From Mycobacterium sp. Z3061 (GTDB taxonomy: Bacteria > Actinomycetota > Actinomycetes > Mycobacteriales > Mycobacteriaceae): a stretch of DNA of 64,000 nt. The notes under the pieces are model-generated. The model worked only from the letters and a program-made list of their open reading frames with translations. It searched no databases and was not told the DNA's origin. Made by a program: the position numbers and the translations under genes. Where the stretch lies: NCBI RefSeq assembly GCF_031583025.1, contig NZ_CP134062.1, forward strand, positions 2,232,001-2,296,000, in the 5' to 3' direction. Numbering within the stretch: position 1 is the first letter of the stretch; each line of letters opens with the position of its first letter. This document shows, in pieces, positions 40,101 to 53,592 of the stretch.

Positions 40101-42597
40101 GCATCGCCGGCTGCAACGCGTCCATGGCCGGATTGTGCGGGGCCACTTCGATATTGACCCGGCTGGCGAAGCGGTCCCGGGCGCGCGCCTTCTCGATCAA
40201 CTCGTCGATCTGTTCGGTGGGCCCGGAGATCACGGTCTGGCGCGGTGAGTTGTAGATGCCCAGCGTCACCTGCGGATAGTCGGCGATCAGCGCCTCGGTG
40301 GCCGCGGCGTCGAGTTCCAGCAGCGCCATGGCGCCCTGCCCGGACAACGGCGCCATCAACCGGGCGCGGGTCGCCGTCACCCGCAATCCCTCGGCGGGGG
40401 TGAGGGCTCCGGCGACCACCGCGGCGGCCACCTCGCCCATGGAATGCCCGATCACCAGGTCGGGCTCCACCCCGTAGGAACGCCACAACGCGGTGAGCGC
40501 CAACTGGATGCCGATCAGACCGAGTTGGATCTGCTCGATGCCCACCAGTTCCCGGCCCTCGGCGAGCACGTCCTGCAGCGAGAACCCGGCCTGCTCAACG
40601 AAGACGGGCTCCAGTTCGGCCACGGCCGCGGCGAAACCCGGCTCGTCGGCAAGCAATTGGCGGCCCATGCCGGCCCACTGCGACCCCCGTCCGGAGTAGA
40701 CGAACACCGTGCCGGGACCCGATGCGCCGTTCTGGGGGCCGACCACGCCGGGTAGGTGCTGCCCGGTGGCCAGTGCGCGCAAGCCCGAGATTGCCTGCGC
40801 ACGGCCCCGGGCCACCACGGTGCCGAATTTGGCCTGCCGCGACCGGTGGTGATTGATGGTGTGGGCGACGTCGGCCAGGGACACGCCGGCTCCGGCGCCT
40901 TCCATCCAATCCGCCAGCACCGCGGCGGTCGCGGCCACGCGTTGCGGGGTCTTGCCGGCCACGATCAGCGTCGAGACGGCGGGTTCCGGTTCTTGCTCAG
41001 GAGGTGCGGCGACCTCCTGCCCCTGCTCGATCACTACGTGTGCGTTGGTACCGCCGAAGCCGAACGACGACACGCCGGCTCGGCGCGGATGTCCCGTTTC
41101 CGGCCAATCAGTCTGACTATCAACCACTTTCATCCGCAGATCGGCGAACGGGATGTGCGGGTTGGGGCTTTCGAAGCGCTGGTTCGGTGGGATCTGGCCG
41201 CGCTGCACCGCGAGGACGGCCTTGATGAAGCCGGCGATCCCGGCCGCGGCCTCGGTGTGGCCGAGGTTGGTCTTGACTGCGCCCAGCAGCAGGGGAGCCT
41301 CGGCGGGTCGCCCGCGACCCAGCACGGTGCCCAGGGCCCGGGCCTCGATCGGGTCGCCGAGCAGGGTGCCGGTGCCGTGCGCCTCGACGTAGTCCACCTC
41401 GGTCGGCCGCATGCCGGCATTCGCGTACGCGGCGCGCAACACGGCCATCTGCGCGGCCGGGTTGGGCGCCATCAATCCGTTGGACCGGCCGTCCTGGTTG
41501 ACCGCCGAGCCACAGATGACCGCGAGCACGCGGTCGCCGTCGCGCTGGGCATCCGTCAACCGCTTGAGCACCACCACCCCGGCGCCCTCGCCCCGGACGA
41601 ACCCGTCGGCGGCGGCGTCGAAGGCGCGGCAGTGACCGGTCGGCGACAACGCGCCAACCTGATCGAAACCGCGAAAAACGGCCGGGGACAACAACAGATT
41701 GACGCCCGCCGCGATCGCCAGCTGTGAGTCCTGGGTGCGCAGGCTCTGACAGGCCAGGTGAATGGCCACCAAGGACGAAGAGCACGCGGTGTCCACCGCC
41801 ACCGACGGCCCGCGCAGGTCAAGGAAATACGACAGGCGGTTGGCGATGATGCTCATGGCACCGCCGGTGTTGCTCCACCCGTCGATCTGCTGAAGGTCGG
41901 TGGCGGCGATGGCCCCGTATTCGCTCAAGCACGATCCGGCGAACACGCCCGTCTGCGAGCGGCGCAGGGAGTTGGGCGGAATCCCGGCGTGCTCCAACGC
42001 TTCCCAGGCCACTTCCAGCAGCAGCCGCTGCTGCGGGTCCATCTTGTCGGCTTCGCTGGGTGAGATCTCGAAGAACTCCGCGTCGAACGCGTCGATGTCG
42101 GGCAGAAAAGAACCCCACCGGGTGGTGCGGGCCAACACGGCTCTGACTTCCGCGGAACCGTCGTCGAAGAGTTCCCACCGCTCGTCAGGGACCTTGCCGA
42201 TGGAGGAACGCCGCTCACACAGGAAGTCCCACAACGCATCCGGCCCGGAAATCCCGCCGGGGAAGCGGCACCCCATGCCGATCACCGCGATCGGTTCTTC
42301 CAGTGAATTGCGGCCCGGACGGTTGAGCGCGGCCGCTTCGGGCTCCGGTTCGGGGGCGGTGAGGTGGGCGGCCAGGTCGTTGATCGTCGGATGCTCCCAG
42401 AAGTCGATGGGTGAAACCGTCCTGTTGAGCAATTCGGTCAGTTCGCCCGACAGCACGACGGCATCGCGCGAGCTCACGCCGAGGTCGGCCAGCGACAGGT
42501 CGGGGTCGACCTCGTCGGGTCTGCATCCGATGTTGGTGACCAGATAGTCGACGAGCCAGTGGCGGAGGTCGGCCTCCCCGCTGATGCTCGCCGTCAT
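37099..42597 (-). CDS. ppsA: PpsA, first PKS module of phthiocerol synthesis
   Basis: Modular PKS of 1832 residues. An N-terminal ACP (S43, [11 protein letters not shown]) accepts the acyl-AMP from FadD26. It is followed by KS (C272, [12 protein letters not shown]), AT (S719, [12 protein letters not shown], with VAPHNPAMD), a DH-like region (about 1010-1240), KR ([17 protein letters not shown] near 1450; [17 protein letters not shown]) and a second ACP (S1752, [12 protein letters not shown]). The DH-like region keeps [10 protein letters not shown] and a later PLLDATVI, although the known product retains the hydroxyl. The AT segment shares an almost identical DNA tract with ppsD. ATG 42597 overlaps the fadD26 stop as ATGA, so loading enzyme and first module are translationally coupled. 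Confidence 0.96.
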   Translation of the reverse strand: MTASISGEADLRHWLVDYLVTNIGCRPDEVDPDLSLADLGVSSRDAVVLSGELTELLNRTVSPIDFWEHPTINDLAAHLTAPEPEPEAAALNRPGRNSLEEPIAVIGMGCRFPGGISGPDALWDFLCERRSSIGKVPDERWELFDDGSAEVRAVLARTTRWGSFLPDIDAFDAEFFEISPSEADKMDPQQRLLLEVAWEALEHAGIPPNSLRRSQTGVFAGSCLSEYGAIAATDLQQIDGWSNTGGAMSIIANRLSYFLDLRGPSVAVDTACSSSLVAIHLACQSLRTQDSQLAIAAGVNLLLSPAVFRGFDQVGALSPTGHCRAFDAAADGFVRGEGAGVVVLKRLTDAQRDGDRVLAVICGSAVNQDGRSNGLMAPNPAAQMAVLRAAYANAGMRPTEVDYVEAHGTGTLLGDPIEARALGTVLGRGRPAEAPLLLGAVKTNLGHTEAAAGIAGFIKAVLAVQRGQIPPNQRFESPNPHIPFADLRMKVVDSQTDWPETGHPRRAGVSSFGFGGTNAHVVIEQGQEVAAPPEQEPEPAVSTLIVAGKTPQRVAATAAVLADWMEGAGAGVSLADVAHTINHHRSRQAKFGTVVARGRAQAISGLRALATGQHLPGVVGPQNGASGPGTVFVYSGRGSQWAGMGRQLLADEPGFAAAVAELEPVFVEQAGFSLQDVLAEGRELVGIEQIQLGLIGIQLALTALWRSYGVEPDLVIGHSMGEVAAAVVAGALTPAEGLRVTATRARLMAPLSGQGAMALLELDAAATEALIADYPQVTLGIYNSPRQTVISGPTEQIDELIEKARARDRFASRVNIEVAPHNPAMDALQPAMRAELADLQPRTPSIPIISTTYESTDTTALFDAEHWALNMRNPVHFQQGITRAGEQHHTFIEVSAHPLLTHAVIDTLHSAQHGTRYTSIGTLQRDTDDTITFRTNVNTAHTAHPPHTPHPAEPHPPLPSTPWQHSRHWIDPRRAAGSVITAPSPGTLLGRHSTVTAVSGGPPSHLWQARLAPEAKPYRGRHRFHGVEVVPASIVLRTLLCAADELGYPALSAVQFDQPVFADQPRLIQVVADDRSISLASRPADTDRWTRHVTARLSAAVPEPAQVVAPRPQRLLDDDLPDITEQLALRGVDGLPFKWTLDAWENTANGVRAAIQLPDALPDGSTGPLLDATVIVGALSEVDDARLYVPASIERVWLRGNDSETRAAVLLTHTGRDAEGITVDITAGLHGETPFLSVQSLRYRALDFAATPATENADARTFAHTLDWQPRVDPTEALGPGTLAVLGDAGALRDGLAQYGFGPGGVADARYVLYVAESQTDAAETDVDFAVRVCAEVSAAVRTLAQRTDPVTLWIVTRGVYESASPSALRQSFLWGLAGVIAAEHPELWGGLVDLAEAVVPDDSALADLIQRPSKSVLVLRDNTVLAPALAALRGEPVRKPVRCRPDAAYLITGGMGALGLLMAGWLADRGARRLVLTGRTPLPPRRDWELDTLDAGLRHKIDAIRALEMRGVAIEAVTLDIGCGDQLRALLQRRDTDGAAPIRGIIHAAGVTNDQLVTTMTGDALREVAWSKIGGSQVLHHAFPPGSVDFFFLTSSAATIFGIPGQGSYAAANAYLDALARSRHQQGCHTVSLDWVAWRGLGFAADARIVSDELARLGSRDITPEEAFTAWEHIDGYDVAQAVVLPVPSTADGSAIEDSYLIPARDWSGLSAPEIRHEFESGLRGIIARELRLPESDLDSDRPFAELGLNSLMAMAIRREAEQLVGIELSATMLFNHPTVAALANYLANRVAPEQDSGEDEMAALSASAGSVLDSLFDRIESTSSEAERPS
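39901..40707. repeat. AT-domain tract in ppsA nearly identical to the tract in ppsD
   Basis: Partner of 23897-24703 (offset 16004). It covers the AT from about [10 protein letters not shown] through the active-site GHSMGE and VAPHNP motif to the ISAHPLL-type end. See the finding on gene conversion. Confidence 0.9.
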
Positions 42598-44345
42598 ACG
42601 CTCACGTCCAGCCGCTTGAAGCCGTCGCTCCGATAGCGCTCGACGCAGGCGGAACGCCGGATCTTGCCGCTGGTGGTGATGGGAATGGAGCCCGGAGACA
42701 CCAGGACCAGGTCTGCGACCCGCAGGCTGTGTGACCGCGAGATCGCCGAGGTGACTTCACGCTTGACCGAGCGGAGCTTGAGCATGGCGTCCTCGGCCGA
42801 CGCGCCGCGGCGTTTCAGCTCGATGATGGCCACCAACTGCTCGGTGATGTCATCCGGAACCGAAATCGCGGCAACCCGGCCGCCGGTGATCTCCTGGATC
42901 GTCGCCTCGATGTCGTCGGGGTAGTGGTTGCGGCCGTCGACGATGAGCAGGTCCTTGATGCGGCCCATGATGAACAGCTCACCCTCGGACAGGACGCCGA
43001 GATCGCCGGTGCGCAGCCACGGTCCTTCCGGCGTACCCGGGGCTGGGTCGACGATGTGGGCGTTGAAGATGCGGTTGGTCTGCTCGGGCTTTTGCCAGTA
43101 GCCCAGTGCCACATGGTCGCCGTGCACCCAGATCTCGCCGACGTCGCCGGACATGTTCTCGACCATGGTCTCCGGGTCGACGATGCGCACCGCGGACGGG
43201 TCGGGGCACCCGTAGCTGATGAGTTCGGTGCCGACGGTGCCTTCCGGGCCACAGCGCTTGGCCTGACCGGCGGTCAGGTGCTCGTAGTCGAACCGCACCG
43301 TCGTGGGCGCCGTTCCAGGTTCGGGTGCGGCTACGTAAAGCGTGGCTTCGGCGAGTCCGTAGGACGGCCGGACCGCGGTGGGGCTCAGGTTGTATTTGGC
43401 AAACCGCTCCGTGAAGCGCTTGACGGTCGCCACGTGGATCCGTTCGCTCCCGCTGACGATGCCGACGACGTCGCCCAGGTCGAGACCGGCCATGTCGTCG
43501 TCCGACGTTCGGCGCACGGCCAATTCGAAGGCGAAATTCGGTGCGGCGGAAAAGGGTGACGGATTCGTGGCCAGCAGTTGCATCCAGCAGGCCGGGCGGC
43601 GCAGAAAGGCCATTGGGCTCAGCAACACCGCACTGCGTTCGGCGACCATCGGTGCACAGATTCCGAGGATCAGGCCCATATCGTGAAATAGCGGCAACCA
43701 CGATACGACGGTTCCGTTGGGAATCTTGGCCAGGTCGCCAAAATAGCCGTAGAGGCTCTGTGTCACATTCGCGATCACATTTTTGTGCGACACGATGACG
43801 CCGGCCGGTGTGCGAGTGGATCCGGATGTGTATTGCAGATAGGCCGCCCCGCTGGCTGGCCGGGGGACCGTTGATGGTTCCCGCGGCGAGTCCAAATCCA
43901 GCAGATCGACTTCGATGATGAAGGGCGCGGCCTGTCCGTTTTGCGCGGTTGCATATTTCGACACGTCACTCACCACGGACGAGGTGGTGAGAATGGCGAC
44001 CGGCCGGGAGTCCCGCAAGACCGCGGAGACGCGGTCGTCGTGGATGCCGTACTGCGGTGTCGACAGCGGAACGGCGATGAATCCGGCCTGCAGCGCACCG
44101 AGGAATGCGATCACGTATTCCAGGCCCTGCGGGGCCAGAATCGCCACCCGGTCACCGGGCGCACCGCACAGCGTGAGTTCGTCGGCGATCACGCAGGCCC
44201 GGCCGTAGACCTGCGACCAGGTCAGCGTCTCAGCAAAGCCGTTGGGATCCAATCCGTAATCGACAAACGTGTACGCCGCGGTATCGGCCTGTTGATGGGC
44301 CCGCTGTTTCAGCAAAGCGGGTAGGGACCCGTCAGTCACCGGCAT
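42594..44345 (-). CDS. fadD26: FadD26, fatty acyl-AMP ligase loading PpsA
   Basis: FAAL of 583 residues that converts a long-chain fatty acid to the acyl-adenylate and passes it to the N-terminal ACP of PpsA. Signatures: [54 protein letters not shown] (FAAL-specific hinge) and [22 protein letters not shown] 44345 ([12 protein letters not shown]) agrees with the N-terminus I remember; the 19-residue extension to 44402 is unlikely. It is the first gene of the PDIM operon. Confidence 0.96.
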   Translation of the reverse strand: MPVTDGSLPALLKQRAHQQADTAAYTFVDYGLDPNGFAETLTWSQVYGRACVIADELTLCGAPGDRVAILAPQGLEYVIAFLGALQAGFIAVPLSTPQYGIHDDRVSAVLRDSRPVAILTTSSVVSDVSKYATAQNGQAAPFIIEVDLLDLDSPREPSTVPRPASGAAYLQYTSGSTRTPAGVIVSHKNVIANVTQSLYGYFGDLAKIPNGTVVSWLPLFHDMGLILGICAPMVAERSAVLLSPMAFLRRPACWMQLLATNPSPFSAAPNFAFELAVRRTSDDDMAGLDLGDVVGIVSGSERIHVATVKRFTERFAKYNLSPTAVRPSYGLAEATLYVAAPEPGTAPTTVRFDYEHLTAGQAKRCGPEGTVGTELISYGCPDPSAVRIVDPETMVENMSGDVGEIWVHGDHVALGYWQKPEQTNRIFNAHIVDPAPGTPEGPWLRTGDLGVLSEGELFIMGRIKDLLIVDGRNHYPDDIEATIQEITGGRVAAISVPDDITEQLVAIIELKRRGASAEDAMLKLRSVKREVTSAISRSHSLRVADLVLVSPGSIPITTSGKIRRSACVERYRSDGFKRLDVSV

Positions 44346-45013
44346 CGCTTTACACTCCCGTTCGAACATTTGCCCTTGTGCACTATTGCGGCCTCGCTGC
44401 AATCCAAGCGAGGCCGCATAGCGGTGCGACCAGTGCCGTTGAGCGGCACGTACGAGTTGCGTAGCCCGAGCTGACGATTATTTGCTTCCCCACCGAAGCA
44501 CCACTGTGTGCCGCCGGATGATCGCCCCTGGACTAATTCCGCTCCCCTTACAACTAGTCGCGTGTGCAACGGTAATCATCTCTCGGTACGGGTGGGGGCA
44601 TTATCGGAAAATCCACACGCTACCCACAGGTCTCACAGAGGTCGCAGCTTGATAGCGCAGGTGGCTGATCTGCGCTGAATCTTATTCACTCCTGCCTGGC
44701 GCTGTGGTTGATGTGACATGTGATACGCGGGTGGCGGATGTTGGCGTCGCGAGACCTGAGCCTGAAGTTCCCGAGGCCACGCCCGCCCGTTTCTGGGACC
44801 AGCGTCCCGTTGTGACGAGAGTAACACCACTGGCGCAGGTGCCCGGCGACGTTTTTCCGATCCTTGCGCGCGGACGGTGGGTCCACCCGGTCGCCCATCC
44901 AGTACGCCGGGCCGATTCAATGATTGCTGCCACACCGTGCGGACTTTGCCGCCGGCGGACCGGCCGTGCCGGGACCAGCGTCAGCGCCGGTCGACGCCGG
45001 CAACCGGCGAAAC
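44346..45013. promoter_or_regulatory. 668-bp intergenic region upstream of the PDIM operon
   Basis: This gap separates the fadD26 start from the tesA stop and must contain the promoter of the whole fadD26-papA5 operon. Bases 44346-44700 are visibly less GC-rich than the genes around it. M. tuberculosis has a small annotated gene (Rv2929) at this place; short frames here (for example 44336-44569 minus) show no recognisable domain and I do not call them. No clear dyad or sigma motif was identified. Confidence 0.55.
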
Positions 45014-47399
<2,386 letters not shown>

Positions 47400-47403
<4 letters not shown>

Positions 47404-48125
47404 GCCTGTCGCGACAGACACTGCTTGATGCGCTCGGTGTCGACCTGCCCGAGGACCTGCTTTCGCTGGCACTGACGCACCGCAGCTACGCCTACGAGAA
47501 CGGCGGGCTGCCCACCAACGAGCGGCTGGAGTTCCTCGGCGACGCGGTGCTGGGGCTGACCGTCACCGACGAGCTGTACCACCGGCATCCGGACCGTTCC
47601 GAGGGCGACCTGGCCAAACTGCGGGCCAGCGTCGTGAACACGCATGCGCTCGCCGACGTCGCGCGCAGCCTCACCGACGAGGGACTGGGCGCACACGTGC
47701 TGCTGGGCCGCGGTGAGGCGAACACCGGTGGCGCCGACAAGTCCAGCATTTTGGCCGACGGCATGGAATCGCTGCTGGGTGCGATTTACCTGGAGCACGG
47801 CATCGAGGTGGCGCGCGAGACCATCCTGCGGTTGTTCGGCCCGCTGTTGGACGCCGCTCCGACGCTGGGCGCCGGCCTGGACTGGAAGACCAGCTTGCAG
47901 GAGCTGACCGCGGCGCGTGCGCTGGGCCCGCCGTCGTACGTGGTGACCTCCACCGGCCCGGACCACGACAAGGAGTTCACCGCCGTCGTGGTGGTGATGG
48001 AGACCGAGTACGGGTCCGGGGTGGGGCGCTCCAAGAAAGAAGCCGAGCAGAAGGCGGCCTCGGCGGCGTACAAGGCGCTGGAGGCTTTGGAGGCACTGGA
48101 CTCTGCGGGGAAGTCGTCCGCGTGA
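47400..48125 (+). CDS. rnc: Ribonuclease III
   Basis: Endoribonuclease of 241 residues that processes rRNA precursors and double-stranded RNA. The signature [13 protein letters not shown] (about 40-52) includes the catalytic acidic residues; a second acidic patch is in [16 protein letters not shown]. The dsRBD occupies roughly 160-235 ([18 protein letters not shown] to [19 protein letters not shown]). The GTG start overlaps the upstream gene's TGA; mutM follows after 6 bases. Confidence 0.97.
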
Positions 48126-48131
48126 GGTGCG

Positions 48132-49004
48132 ATGCCCGAACTACCTGAAGTCGAGGTGGTGCGGCGCGGCCTGCAGACCCATGTGGTGGGCAAGACGATC
48201 ACGGGCGTCCGGGTTCACCACCCCCGCGCCGTCCGCCGGCACGAAGCCGGGCCCGCGGACCTCACCGGGCGCCTGCTCGAGGCCCGTATCACCGGAACCG
48301 ACCGGCGCGGCAAGTACCTGTGGCTGACGCTGAGCACCCCGGACACGGACGAGGCCGAGCCGGACACCGCGCTGGTCGTTCACCTGGGCATGAGTGGCCA
48401 GATGTTGCTGGGTGCAGTGCCACGGGCCGAGCACGTCCGGATCTCTGCGTTGCTCGACGACGGCACGGTGCTGAGCTTCGCCGATCAGCGGACGTTCGGC
48501 GGATGGATGCTGGCCGACCTGGTGACCGTGGACGGCAGCGTGGTTCCCGAACCCGTCGCGCACCTGGCCCGTGATCCGCTCGATCCGCGATTCGACGCCC
48601 AAGCGGTGGTCGGGGTGTTGCGGCGCAAGTATTCCGAGATCAAACGACAGTTGCTGGACCAGCAGGTGGTGTCGGGAATCGGCAACATCTACGCCGATGA
48701 GGCGCTGTGGCGGGCCAAGGTCAACGGCGCGCGGATCGCCGCCACACTGTCCCGCCCCAAGCTGACGTCCGTGCTCGATGCCGCCGCCGAGGTGATGCGC
48801 GAGGCGCTGGCAAAGGGCGGTACGTCGTTCGATTCGCTGTACGTCAATGTCAACGGCGAATCGGGCTACTTCGACCGTTCGCTGGACGCTTACGGCCGCG
48901 AGGGCGAGAACTGCCGGCGGTGCGGAGCGGTGATGCGCCGGGAGAAGTTCATGAACCGTTCGTCGTTCTACTGCCCGCGGTGCCAGCCGAGGCCGCGGCG
49001 TTAG
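48132..49004 (+). CDS. mutM: Formamidopyrimidine-DNA glycosylase (MutM/Fpg)
   Basis: Bifunctional base-excision repair enzyme of 290 residues that removes 8-oxoguanine and formamidopyrimidines. The N-terminal [13 protein letters not shown] supplies the catalytic proline and Glu. RRGKYLWL carries the beta-lyase lysine and [15 protein letters not shown] is the helix-two-turn-helix. The C-terminus is a zinc finger (CRRCGAVM...YCPRC). It sits 6 bases after rnc. Confidence 0.97.
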   Translation: MPELPEVEVVRRGLQTHVVGKTITGVRVHHPRAVRRHEAGPADLTGRLLEARITGTDRRGKYLWLTLSTPDTDEAEPDTALVVHLGMSGQMLLGAVPRAEHVRISALLDDGTVLSFADQRTFGGWMLADLVTVDGSVVPEPVAHLARDPLDPRFDAQAVVGVLRRKYSEIKRQLLDQQVVSGIGNIYADEALWRAKVNGARIAATLSRPKLTSVLDAAAEVMREALAKGGTSFDSLYVNVNGESGYFDRSLDAYGREGENCRRCGAVMRREKFMNRSSFYCPRCQPRPRR

Positions 49005-49140
49005 GGCCACATCCAGCGCGGCGAGCGCCCGCGTGTTGCCGGCGGCACGCCGCTGCGGCCGGCATTTTGCGGACGCTCTCGACCGGCGCGGCCCTAGCCG
49101 CCGCACGGCACACGGCATACCACCCAGTAAAAAGGGAGCC

Positions 49141-49548
49141 ATGACGGAACTGTGGGTGGAGCGCACGGGCACACGCCGGTACACCGGGCACAGCTCGCGA
49201 GGAGCACAGGTACTGGTCGGCAGCGAGGACGTCGACGGCGTGTTCACTCCCGGGGAGCTGATGAAGATCGCTTTGGCCGCCTGCAGCGGCATGTCCAGCG
49301 ATCAGCCGCTGGCCCGCCGTCTCGGCGACGACTACCGGGCGGTGGTCAAAGTGTCCGGTGCCGCTGACCGGGACAACGAGATCTACCCACTGCTCGAGGA
49401 GAAGCTCGAACTGGACCTCTCGGGTCTCACCGAGCAGGAGAAGGAGCGCCTGGTCACCGTCGTCAACCGGGCCATCGACGCGGTCTGCACCGTCGGGCGC
49501 ACGCTGAAATCGGGCACCACCGTGACATTCGAGGTGGTCGATGCCTGA
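49141..49548 (+). CDS. OsmC/Ohr-family peroxiredoxin-like protein
   Basis: Protein of 135 residues of the OsmC/Ohr family (Rv2923c position), which reduces organic hydroperoxides with two cysteines. C48 (ALAACSGM) and C116 (AVCTVGRTL) are at the expected places. ATG 49141 follows AAAGGGAGCC; the longer frame from 49033 lacks family similarity. The 136 bases between the mutM stop and this start hold nothing else obvious. It overlaps acyP by 8 bases. Confidence 0.9.
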   Translation: MTELWVERTGTRRYTGHSSRGAQVLVGSEDVDGVFTPGELMKIALAACSGMSSDQPLARRLGDDYRAVVKVSGAADRDNEIYPLLEEKLELDLSGLTEQEKERLVTVVNRAIDAVCTVGRTLKSGTTVTFEVVDA

Positions 49549-49816
49549 GGTGCGGTTGACCGCCTGGGTGCACGGCCATGTCCAGGGCGTGGGATTTCGC
49601 TGGTGGACCCGCTGCCGGGCGCTGGAGCAGGGCCTGACCGGATACGCGGCCAACCAGGCCGACGGCCGCGTGCTGGTGGTGGCCAACGGCCCGCGCGAGG
49701 GCGGCGAGCGGCTCCTTGATCTGCTACGCGGGGACAGCACGCCGGGCCGGGTCGACAAGGTGGTCGCCGACTGGTCCGAGCCGACGGAGCAGTTCAGCGG
49801 TTTCGTCGAGCGATAG
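49541..49816 (+). CDS. acyP: Acylphosphatase
   Basis: Small enzyme of 91 residues that hydrolyses acyl phosphates. The two catalytic residues are visible: R20 in [11 protein letters not shown] and N38 in [11 protein letters not shown]. Full family length. It starts inside the end of the OsmC-like gene (8-base overlap), so the two are coupled. Confidence 0.95.
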   Translation: MPEVRLTAWVHGHVQGVGFRWWTRCRALEQGLTGYAANQADGRVLVVANGPREGGERLLDLLRGDSTPGRVDKVVADWSEPTEQFSGFVER

Positions 49817-49833
49817 GCGGGCTGGTGCCCATG

Positions 49834-49894
49834 GTGTCAGAGCGACTCGATTGGCCAGCGGTGTGAAAGAGGCTTGATCACCCACCTCTGACAC
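49834..49894. terminator. Inverted repeat between acyP and smc (possible terminator)
   Basis: GTGTCAGAG at 49834-49842 is perfectly complementary to CTCTGACAC at 49886-49894 with a 43-base loop. It lies in the 126-base gap before smc. There is no U-tract, so a terminator role is weakly supported; it could instead be a protein-binding dyad or part of a dispersed repeat. Confidence 0.35.
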
Positions 49895-49942
49895 GCCCCG
49901 AGCGAGTAGGGCCGCGGGCCCGCAACGGTAATCTGGCCCCTC

Positions 49943-52900
49943 GTGTACCTCAAGAGTCTGACGCTGAAGGGCTTCAAGTCCTTCGCCGCGCCAACGACTC
50001 TGCGTTTCGAGCCGGGCATCACCGCCGTGGTCGGGCCCAACGGATCGGGCAAGTCCAACGTGGTCGACGCGCTGGCCTGGGTGATGGGGGAGCAGGGGGC
50101 CAAGACGCTGCGCGGCGGGAAGATGGAAGACGTCATCTTCGCCGGGACCTCCTCGCGCGCGCCGCTGGGCCGCGCCGAGGTCACCGTCACCATCGACAAC
50201 TCCGACAACGCGCTGCCGATCGACTACAACGAAGTCTCGATCACCCGCCGAATGTTCCGCGACGGCGCCAGCGAGTACGAAATCAACGGCAGCAGTTGCC
50301 GATTGATGGATGTGCAGGAGCTGTTGAGCGACTCCGGCATCGGCCGGGAGATGCACGTGATCGTCGGCCAGGGCAAGCTGGACGAAATCCTGCAGTCGCG
50401 CCCCGAGGACCGTCGGGCCTTCATCGAAGAGGCCGCGGGCGTGCTCAAGCATCGCAAACGCAAGGAAAAGGCGTTGCGGAAACTCGACGCGATGGCCGCG
50501 AACCTGGCGCGCCTGTCCGATCTCACCACCGAGTTGCGGCGCCAGCTCAAACCGCTCGGCCGCCAGGCCGAGGTGGCTCGCCGGGCCCAGACCATCCAGG
50601 CCGATCTGCGCGACGCCCGCCTGCGGCTGGCCGCCGACGACCTGGTCAACCGGCGCTCCGAGCGGCAGGCGATCTTCGACACCGAGACCACGATGCGTCG
50701 CGAGCACGACGAGGCCGCCGCCCGGCTCTCGGTGGCGTCCGAGGAGCTGGCCGCGCACGAGGCGTCGCTGGCCGAGCTGTCCCAACGCGCCGAAGCCGTC
50801 CAGCAGACCTGGTTCCGGCTGTCGGCCCTGGCCGAACGGGTCGGCGCGACGGTGCGCATCGCCAGCGAACGCGCCCACCATCTCGACATCGAGCCGTCAC
50901 GCACCAGCGACACCGACCCCGATGCGCTGGAAGCCGAGGCCGAGCAGGTGGCGCTCTTCGAGGAGCAGCTGCTGGCCGAGCTGGCCGAAGCCCGCACCCG
51001 GTTGGATGCCGCCCGTGCCGAGCTGGCCGAGCGGGAGCGCCGTGCGGTGGAGGCCGACAAGGCGCACCTGGCGGCGGTTCGCGCGGAAGCCGACCGGCGG
51101 GAGGGTTTGGCGCGGCTGGCCGGTCAGGTCGAGACGATGCGGGCGCGGGTCGAGTCGATCGACGACAGCGTGGCGCGGTTGTCCGAGCGGATCGAACACG
51201 CCGCCGCCCGGGTGGAGCACACCCGCGCCGAGTTCGAGGGCGTGCAGAGCCGGGTCGGGGAACTGGACCAGGGTGAGGTCGGCCTCGACGAGCACCACGA
51301 GCGGACGGTGGCCGCGCTGCGGCTGACCGACGAACGGGTCACCGAACTGCAGGCCGCCGAACGTGCCGCCGAACGCCAGGTCGCATCGCTGCGGGCTCGC
51401 ATCGACGCGCTGTCGGTGAGCCTGGAACGCAAGGACGGCACCGCGTGGCTGGCCCGGAACCACAGCGCCGCAGGGCTTTTCGGTTCGGTTGCGGAACTGG
51501 TCAAGGTGCGGCCGGGTTACGAGGCGGCGCTGGCGACGGTGCTGGGGTCGGCGGCCGACGGGCTGGCGGTTGAGAGTCTGGGCGCCGCACGCACGGCGGT
51601 CGCCGCGCTCAAACAGGCCGACGGCGGCCGCGCGGCGCTGGTGCTGGGTGACTGGCCGGCGCCGCCGCACCCGGCGATAGGTCTGCCGGGTAGCGCGGTG
51701 TGGGCGCTGGACCTGATCGAGACGCCGCCGCGGTTGCGCGGGGCGATGGTGGCCATGCTCTCCGGCGTTGCGGTCGTCGACGAACTGGGCGCGGCACTGG
51801 AGCTGGTGGCCAACCATCCTCAGCTGCGGGCGGTGACACTCGACGGCGACCTGGTGGGTGCGGGCTGGGTGAGCGGGGGCTCCGACCGCAAGGTGTCGAC
51901 GCTGGAGATCGCCTCGGAGATCGAGAAGGCGCGCGACGAGTTGGCGGCCGCGGAGTCGCAGGTAGCGCAGCTCAGTGCTGCGCTGTCCGGTGCGTTGACC
52001 GAGCAGTCCGCCCGCCAGGATGCCGCCGAGCACGCACTGGCCGCTCTCAACGAGTCCGACACGGCGATCTCGGCGATGTACGACCAGCTCGGCCGGCTGG
52101 GGCAAGAGGCCAGAACTGCCGAGGAGGAGTGGAACAGGCTGCTGGCTCAGCGCGAGGAGCTGGAAGCCGGCCGGACCCGAACACTCGAGGAGGTCGTCGA
52201 ACTCGAGACCCGCCTACGCAACGCGCAGGAGACCGAGCACTTCGAGCAGGCCGAGCCGGTGGACCGGCAGGAGATCGCGGCTGCCGCGGACGCGGCACGC
52301 AGCTTCGAGGTCGAGGCCCGGCTGACCGTGCGCACCGCCGAGGAGCGCGCCAACGCGGTGCGGGGACGAGCCGATTCGCTGCGCCGCGCGGCGGCGGCCG
52401 AGCGCGAGGCGCGGATCAGAGCCGATCACGGTGGCCAACGAATTCACCGACGGTGGCGGCGGCGGTGGCCGAGTCCGGCCGGCTGCTGGCCCGGCGGCTC
52501 AGCCGCGTCGTCGATGCGGCTTCGCTGATGCGCGACGGGCTGGCTGCCGAGCGGCAGCAGCGGTCCACGGCCCTGACCGCGGTACGGGAAGAGACGAACC
52601 TGCTGAGTGCGCGGGTGGCCGCACTCACCGATTCACTGCACCGCGACGAGGTGGCCAACGCGCAGGCGGCGCTGCGGATCGAGCAGCTCGAGCAGATGGT
52701 GCTCGAGCAGTTCGGGATGGCACCGGCCGACCTGATCGCCGAATACGGCCCGGACGTCCCGCTGCCGCCGACCGACCTGGAGATGGCCGAGTTCGAGCAG
52801 GCCAGGGAGCGGGGGGAGCAGGTGGTGGCCCCCGCTCCGATGCCGTTCGACCGCACATCCCAGGAGCGCCGGGCCAAACGGGCCGAGCGTGAGCTCAACG

Positions 52901-53532
52901 AGCTCGGCAGGGTCAACCCGCTCGCCCTTGAGGAGTTTGCCGCGCTGGAGGAGCGGTACAACTTCCTGTCCACTCAGCTCGAGGACGTGAAGGCGGCCCG
53001 CAAGGACCTGCTGGACGTGGTCGCCGACGTCGACGCCCGGATCCTGCAGGTGTTCAGCGAGGCATTCGTCGACGTCGAGCGGGAATTCCAGATTGTGTTC
53101 ACCGCCCTGTTCCCCGGCGGCGAGGGCCGGCTGCGGCTGACCCAGCCCGACGACATGCTCACCACCGGGATCGAGGTCGAGGCCCGCCCGCCCGGCAAGA
53201 AGGTCACCCGGTTGTCTTTGCTGTCCGGCGGCGAGAAGGCGCTGACCGCCGTGGCGATGCTGGTCGCCATCTTCCGGGCCCGCCCGTCGCCGTTCTACAT
53301 CATGGACGAGGTTGAGGCCGCGCTCGACGACACCAACCTGCGCCGGCTGATCAGCCTGTTCGAGATGCTGCGGGACCGGTCGCAGCTGATCATCATCACC
53401 CACCAGAAGCCGACCATGGAGGTGGCCGACGCGCTGTACGGCGTGACGATGCAGGGCGACGGGATCACCGCCGTCATCTCGCAGCGCATCCGCGGTCAGC
53501 AGGTGGACCGCCTGGTGGCCAACTCTTCGTAG
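49943..53532 (+). pseudogene. smc: Smc chromosome-partition ATPase, interrupted by a one-base frameshift
   Basis: With one base restored this is a 1196-residue SMC protein, close to the roughly 1205 I remember. N-terminal Walker A is [11 protein letters not shown] (from residue 32). It is followed by a long coiled coil, a hinge (about 500-660, starting near [15 protein letters not shown]), a second coiled coil, and the C-terminal ATPase half with [10 protein letters not shown] and [13 protein letters not shown]. The frame from GTG 49943 loses homology near 52440 and stops at 52528; the correct continuation is read in the frame [13 protein letters not shown] from 52450 to 53532. As written the product lacks signature and Walker B and would be inactive. 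Because all downstream sequence is well conserved, a base-call error is the likeliest explanation. Confidence 0.88.
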
Positions 53533-53592
53533 GTTGCCCGTAGCGTGGGGCTGACAGTCGCCAGCCCGTAGTCCTGGGAAGGATTCATCAGC

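Noticed and set aside
44633-44935. Minus frame of 100 codons upstream of fadD26 as a counterpart of Rv2929
   Set aside because: No domain, atypical composition and several competing overlapping frames; not enough support to call a gene.
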